From Pseudonocardiales bacterium (GTDB lineage: Bacteria > Actinomycetota > Actinomycetes > Mycobacteriales > Pseudonocardiaceae): DNA of 45,900 bases. Shown one piece after another: positions 43,701 to 45,900 of this stretch. Positions within the stretch are counted from its first letter, which is position 1. Every line of letters begins with the position of its first letter. The notes beneath the pieces were generated by a model. The model did not search any database and had not been told where the DNA came from. It was given only the letters and a program-made list of their open reading frames with translations. The stretch spans positions 1 through 45,900 of the forward strand of contig JAFATA010000027.1 of NCBI GenBank assembly GCA_019244165.1, given 5' to 3'. A program made the position numbers and the translations under genes.

Positions 43701-44437
43701 AGCGGAGGGGAACGTTCGATGAGGGGCAGGGAACGGAGTTGGCGTTCCAGGTGCCACTGCAGGTGGGCGGCGACCAGGCCGCTGCCCTCCCGGCAGACCG
43801 CCCCCGGCGCCTCCTCGGCGGCCCGCCAGTCGCCGCGCACCAGGGCGTCAAGCAGCTCCAGGGTCTGCGCCGAGGGGGTTGCGGCACCGGCCGGACGGCA
43901 CTGGGGGCAGACCGCACCCCCGGCGGGAATGCTGAACGCCCGGTGCGGTCCTGGCGCCCCGCACCGGGCGCATTCAGTCAGCGCGGGTGCCCATCCGGCG
44001 GCGGCCATCGCGCGCAGCAGGAACGCGTCGAGCACCAAGGGGGGTTGCCGTTGCCCCTCGGCCAGCGCCCGCAGCGCACCCACCACCAGCAGGTACAGCC
44101 GCAGCACCGGTTCACCCTCGGCGCCCGCCAACCGTTCCGCGGTCTCCAGCACCGCGCAGCCGGTAGTGTACCGGCCGTAGTCGCCGACCAGTCGGGAACC
44201 GAAGCCCTCCACCGTCTCGACCTGGGTGATGATGTCCAGCGTGCGCCCGCGGTAGAATTGCACGTCGACGTGGCCGAACGGCTCCAGCCGCGCACCAAAC
44301 CTCGATGAGGTGCGCCGCACGCCCTTGGCCACCGCCCGCACCGGCCCGTTGCGGCGGGTCAGCAGCGTGATGATGCGATCGGCTTCACCCAACTTCTGCA
44401 CCCGCAACACCACCCCCGTGTCGCGGTACAGGCTCAC
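43688..44437 (-). CDS. recO: DNA repair protein RecO
   Basis: Recombination mediator that helps load RecA with RecR (249 aa). OB-fold N-terminus VSLYRDTGVVLRVQKLGEAD, IITLLTRRNGPVRAVAKGVR, SSRFGARLEPFGHVDVQFYR; central zinc-type cysteines CARCG and CPQC; ending VAAHLQWHLERQLRSLPLIE. GTG 44437 begins the conserved N-terminus; the frame extends to 44500 without support. The last residues (RSPPLPRC) overlap the kinase fragment junction, so the C-terminus may be slightly altered. Core gene normally next to uppS. Confidence 0.93.
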   Translation of the reverse strand: MSLYRDTGVVLRVQKLGEADRIITLLTRRNGPVRAVAKGVRRTSSRFGARLEPFGHVDVQFYRGRTLDIITQVETVEGFGSRLVGDYGRYTTGCAVLETAERLAGAEGEPVLRLYLLVVGALRALAEGQRQPPLVLDAFLLRAMAAAGWAPALTECARCGAPGPHRAFSIPAGGAVCPQCRPAGAATPSAQTLELLDALVRGDWRAAEEAPGAVCREGSGLVAAHLQWHLERQLRSLPLIERSPPLPRC

Positions 44438-44662
44438 CCACCCATCGTCGCACCCCTGAGCCGGCAGTGGGTAGCAGGCTGGGTGTATTAGGTGCCGCAC
44501 CGTGATGCTCCTACCAGCGCGGTGGGGTACGGGTGGCCTGCCGAGGTGAGGAGTCGTACTGCCGGCGTATCCGAACCTTGAAGCCCCTCGCTGATTCCTG
44601 GCCCCGACGCAACAGGCTGCGCCTTGCGGAGGGATGAGTTGGCACCGCCCGAACTGATCAGG

Positions 44663-45628
44663 ATGCTACCGGGGACCATGTTGGTTACCCAGATGGAAGC
44701 CCTTCGCGGCCTCGTCGGACGGCTCATGGCCGACATGGGGCCGCTAACACACCTGTCCGCCTCCTGGCACCTGCCGTTGTACCGGCGGGCCCGTGTGCTT
44801 GCCGATGACCAGGCCGTGCACCAGCACCCCATTTGGCAGAATCCCACTGTCGACCTTGGCGGCTTGCCTGTCCTCGTCGTCGGTGGACTGGCGGCCGGTC
44901 CTCAGGTCCTGAGCGCTTTGCAGGACTGGTTACACCGCATCGGCTGCCGCACGCTACTCGCGCCCACCCAGTACGGCGTTGCCTGCGGGCAGCGCGCCGC
45001 GATCGCGGTGGAACATGCCCTGTCCCGGCATGTCAACGCGACAGGCGAGCAGGCCGTGATCATTGCGTACAGCCGGGGTGGTCAGTTCGCCCGTGCTGTC
45101 GCCGTACGCCGACCTGAACTCGTCCGAGGCCTCATCACTCTGGGTAGTCCACTTACCCGGATGCTCGGCGTCTACCCGGTCGCCCTGCTCAAGGTCGTCG
45201 GGCTCGGTGTCGTTGGATCACTCGGCGTTCCGAGACTGTTTCGGGCCAGCTGTCTGTGGGGCGACTGCTGTCGCCCGTTGCGCGATGACCTCACGGGCAC
45301 CTTCCCCGACCACGTGCCCTTCCTCAGCATCTTCTCACGACAAGACGAGGTAGTCCCCTGGGAGGTAAGCCTCGACCCGGCAGCACGACATCGAGAGATC
45401 TGCACCACCCACCGTGGCCTCATCACCAGTCCGGTGGCGTTCCAGCTACTCGCCCAAGAACTTACAACACATCTAGCTTCTGCCTCAGTGGACACAATCA
45501 TGCAGGCGTATCGGGAAGTATCGGGAAGCAAGGACTACAGCCCGTTCGCAGATCTGGACACACCGAGCAAGGCCCTCCCTGGTCCTGGGTCATCCGAGCT
45601 CATCGAGCGGGCTGCCGGACTATTGTAG
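44663..45628 (+). CDS. Alpha/beta hydrolase-fold (lipase-like) protein
   Basis: A ~320-aa protein. Hydrophobic strand GGLPVLVVGGLAAGPQVLSA leads to the nucleophile elbow VIIAYSRGGQFARAVAVRRP (Y-S-R-G-G, a variant GxSxG). VRGLITLGSPLTRMLG and the late HVPFLSIFSRQDEVVPWEVS supply the expected Asp, and THRGLITSPVAF the likely His. The pattern resembles triacylglycerol lipase/PGAP1-like hydrolases. The start is uncertain: ATG 44663, 44678 and 44693 and TTG 44624 are all in frame without a clear ribosome site. Substrate unknown; no link to its neighbours. Confidence 0.72.
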   Translation: MLPGTMLVTQMEALRGLVGRLMADMGPLTHLSASWHLPLYRRARVLADDQAVHQHPIWQNPTVDLGGLPVLVVGGLAAGPQVLSALQDWLHRIGCRTLLAPTQYGVACGQRAAIAVEHALSRHVNATGEQAVIIAYSRGGQFARAVAVRRPELVRGLITLGSPLTRMLGVYPVALLKVVGLGVVGSLGVPRLFRASCLWGDCCRPLRDDLTGTFPDHVPFLSIFSRQDEVVPWEVSLDPAARHREICTTHRGLITSPVAFQLLAQELTTHLASASVDTIMQAYREVSGSKDYSPFADLDTPSKALPGPGSSELIERAAGLL

Positions 45629-45797
45629 GAGGTTCGGTACCCCGTAGCTGCTGCGTCGGGTTCCGCTCGGCAGCAAGGGACCACGCCTCGCCATAACGCC
45701 CTGTCGCCGGAGGACGTGAGAACGGGGTCAATCGACGCAAACCCCTACTAGCCCTGGCTTTTCATCCGGGCATGTAGCTGATCGGCGCGTCGACCGT

Positions 45798-45900
45798 AAA
45801 AGGTGCTCCTGACCTGGGACGATAAGGGTGTTGACGCCGTTATCTCTGCCAGGTTGAGGAGCACCTTGACGGTGAAGGTTACCGGTTGGTCGCAGGGTTT
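45798..45900 (+). mobile_element. Left end of an insertion sequence (possibly IS1380-like)
   Basis: AAGGTGCTCCT at 45800-45810 is the reverse complement of AGGAGCACCTT at 45856-45866, and ACCTGG (45812-45817) pairs with CCAGGT (45849-45854). An ORF starts just after. The layout is that of an IS left end followed by its transposase. The family call rests on the first residues only and the element runs off the window. Confidence 0.45.
45872..45900 (+). CDS. Transposase, 5' end only (partial)
   Basis: GTG 45872 (or TTG 45866) opens VKVTGWSQG... and runs off the window. The start resembles actinobacterial IS1380-type transposases that begin MKVTGWS. GAGGAG at 45856-45861 is the ribosome-binding site and lies within the right arm of the inverted repeat, so it could be masked in read-through transcripts. 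Confidence 0.4.

Overview
The window is GC-rich, uses many GTG starts and 4-bp ATGA/GTGA gene overlaps, and carries the core order glyS - ArsR - zur - (gap) - small conserved gene - uppS - recO that I know from mycobacteria and other Actinobacteria. It therefore looks like an actinomycete chromosome, probably Pseudonocardiales-like; the genus cannot be fixed from what I see.

Layout. (1) 1-11.7 kb is accessory DNA: a GntR/UTRA regulator, a tRNA-Gly 3' fragment next to phased TGAC repeats (an old attachment site), an FAD oxidoreductase, a broken NB-ARC gene, a very large inverted repeat, a SEFIR-CHAT-NB-ARC-TPR protein that looks like an immune effector, a transposon-gene fragment, and a two-gene locus (43-aa charged peptide plus PIMT-like methyltransferase) resembling an imiditide RiPP cluster. 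It ends with a tyrosine integrase beside an intact tRNA-Asn. (2) 11.8-14.5 kb holds tam and dnaG. (3) 14.6-18.5 kb is a compact operon: AMP-dependent ligase, acyltransferase-3 membrane protein, ComA-like phosphosulfolactate synthase and a VOC protein. (4) 18.8-25.1 kb is bounded by two inverted copies of one ~190-bp regulatory region. Each drives a short Trp-rich peptide gene that overlaps the next gene by ATGA: on the left three tandem PlsC-type acyltransferases, on the right an MFS/DHA2 exporter. Remnants of a carboxylesterase and possibly a TetR gene lie between. (5) 25-29 kb is a worn zone with gene fragments, a divergent dihydropteroate-synthase homologue, a frameshifted alpha/beta hydrolase and a Clp-N/HTH gene with an apparently leaderless promoter. 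(6) 29-33.2 kb is core: YdcF-like, XdhC-like, glyS, ArsR and Zur. (7) 33.3-40.4 kb is an FxLD-type class I lanthipeptide cluster (regulator, precursor, LanB, LanC, methyltransferase) inserted into that core. (8) 40.5-44.4 kb is a conserved small gene, uppS and recO, with a second insertion (DUF6879 / HTH-DUF5753 module and a truncated P-loop kinase) between uppS and recO. (9) 44.6-45.9 kb carries an alpha/beta-hydrolase-like gene and the left end of an insertion sequence.

How the genes work together. The FxLD cluster is self-contained for modification: LanB dehydrates and LanC cyclises the Cys/Thr-rich core, and a PIMT-like enzyme would alter an Asp. No dedicated protease or exporter is visible beside it. 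The imiditide-like pair uses the same kind of Asp chemistry on a linear peptide, so two distinct aspartate-modifying peptide systems sit within 30 kb. The most unusual architecture is the pair of facing operons sharing a regulatory region and a conserved Trp-rich peptide (18.8-25.1 kb). All assignments are from reading the sequence and family knowledge; no database search was run.
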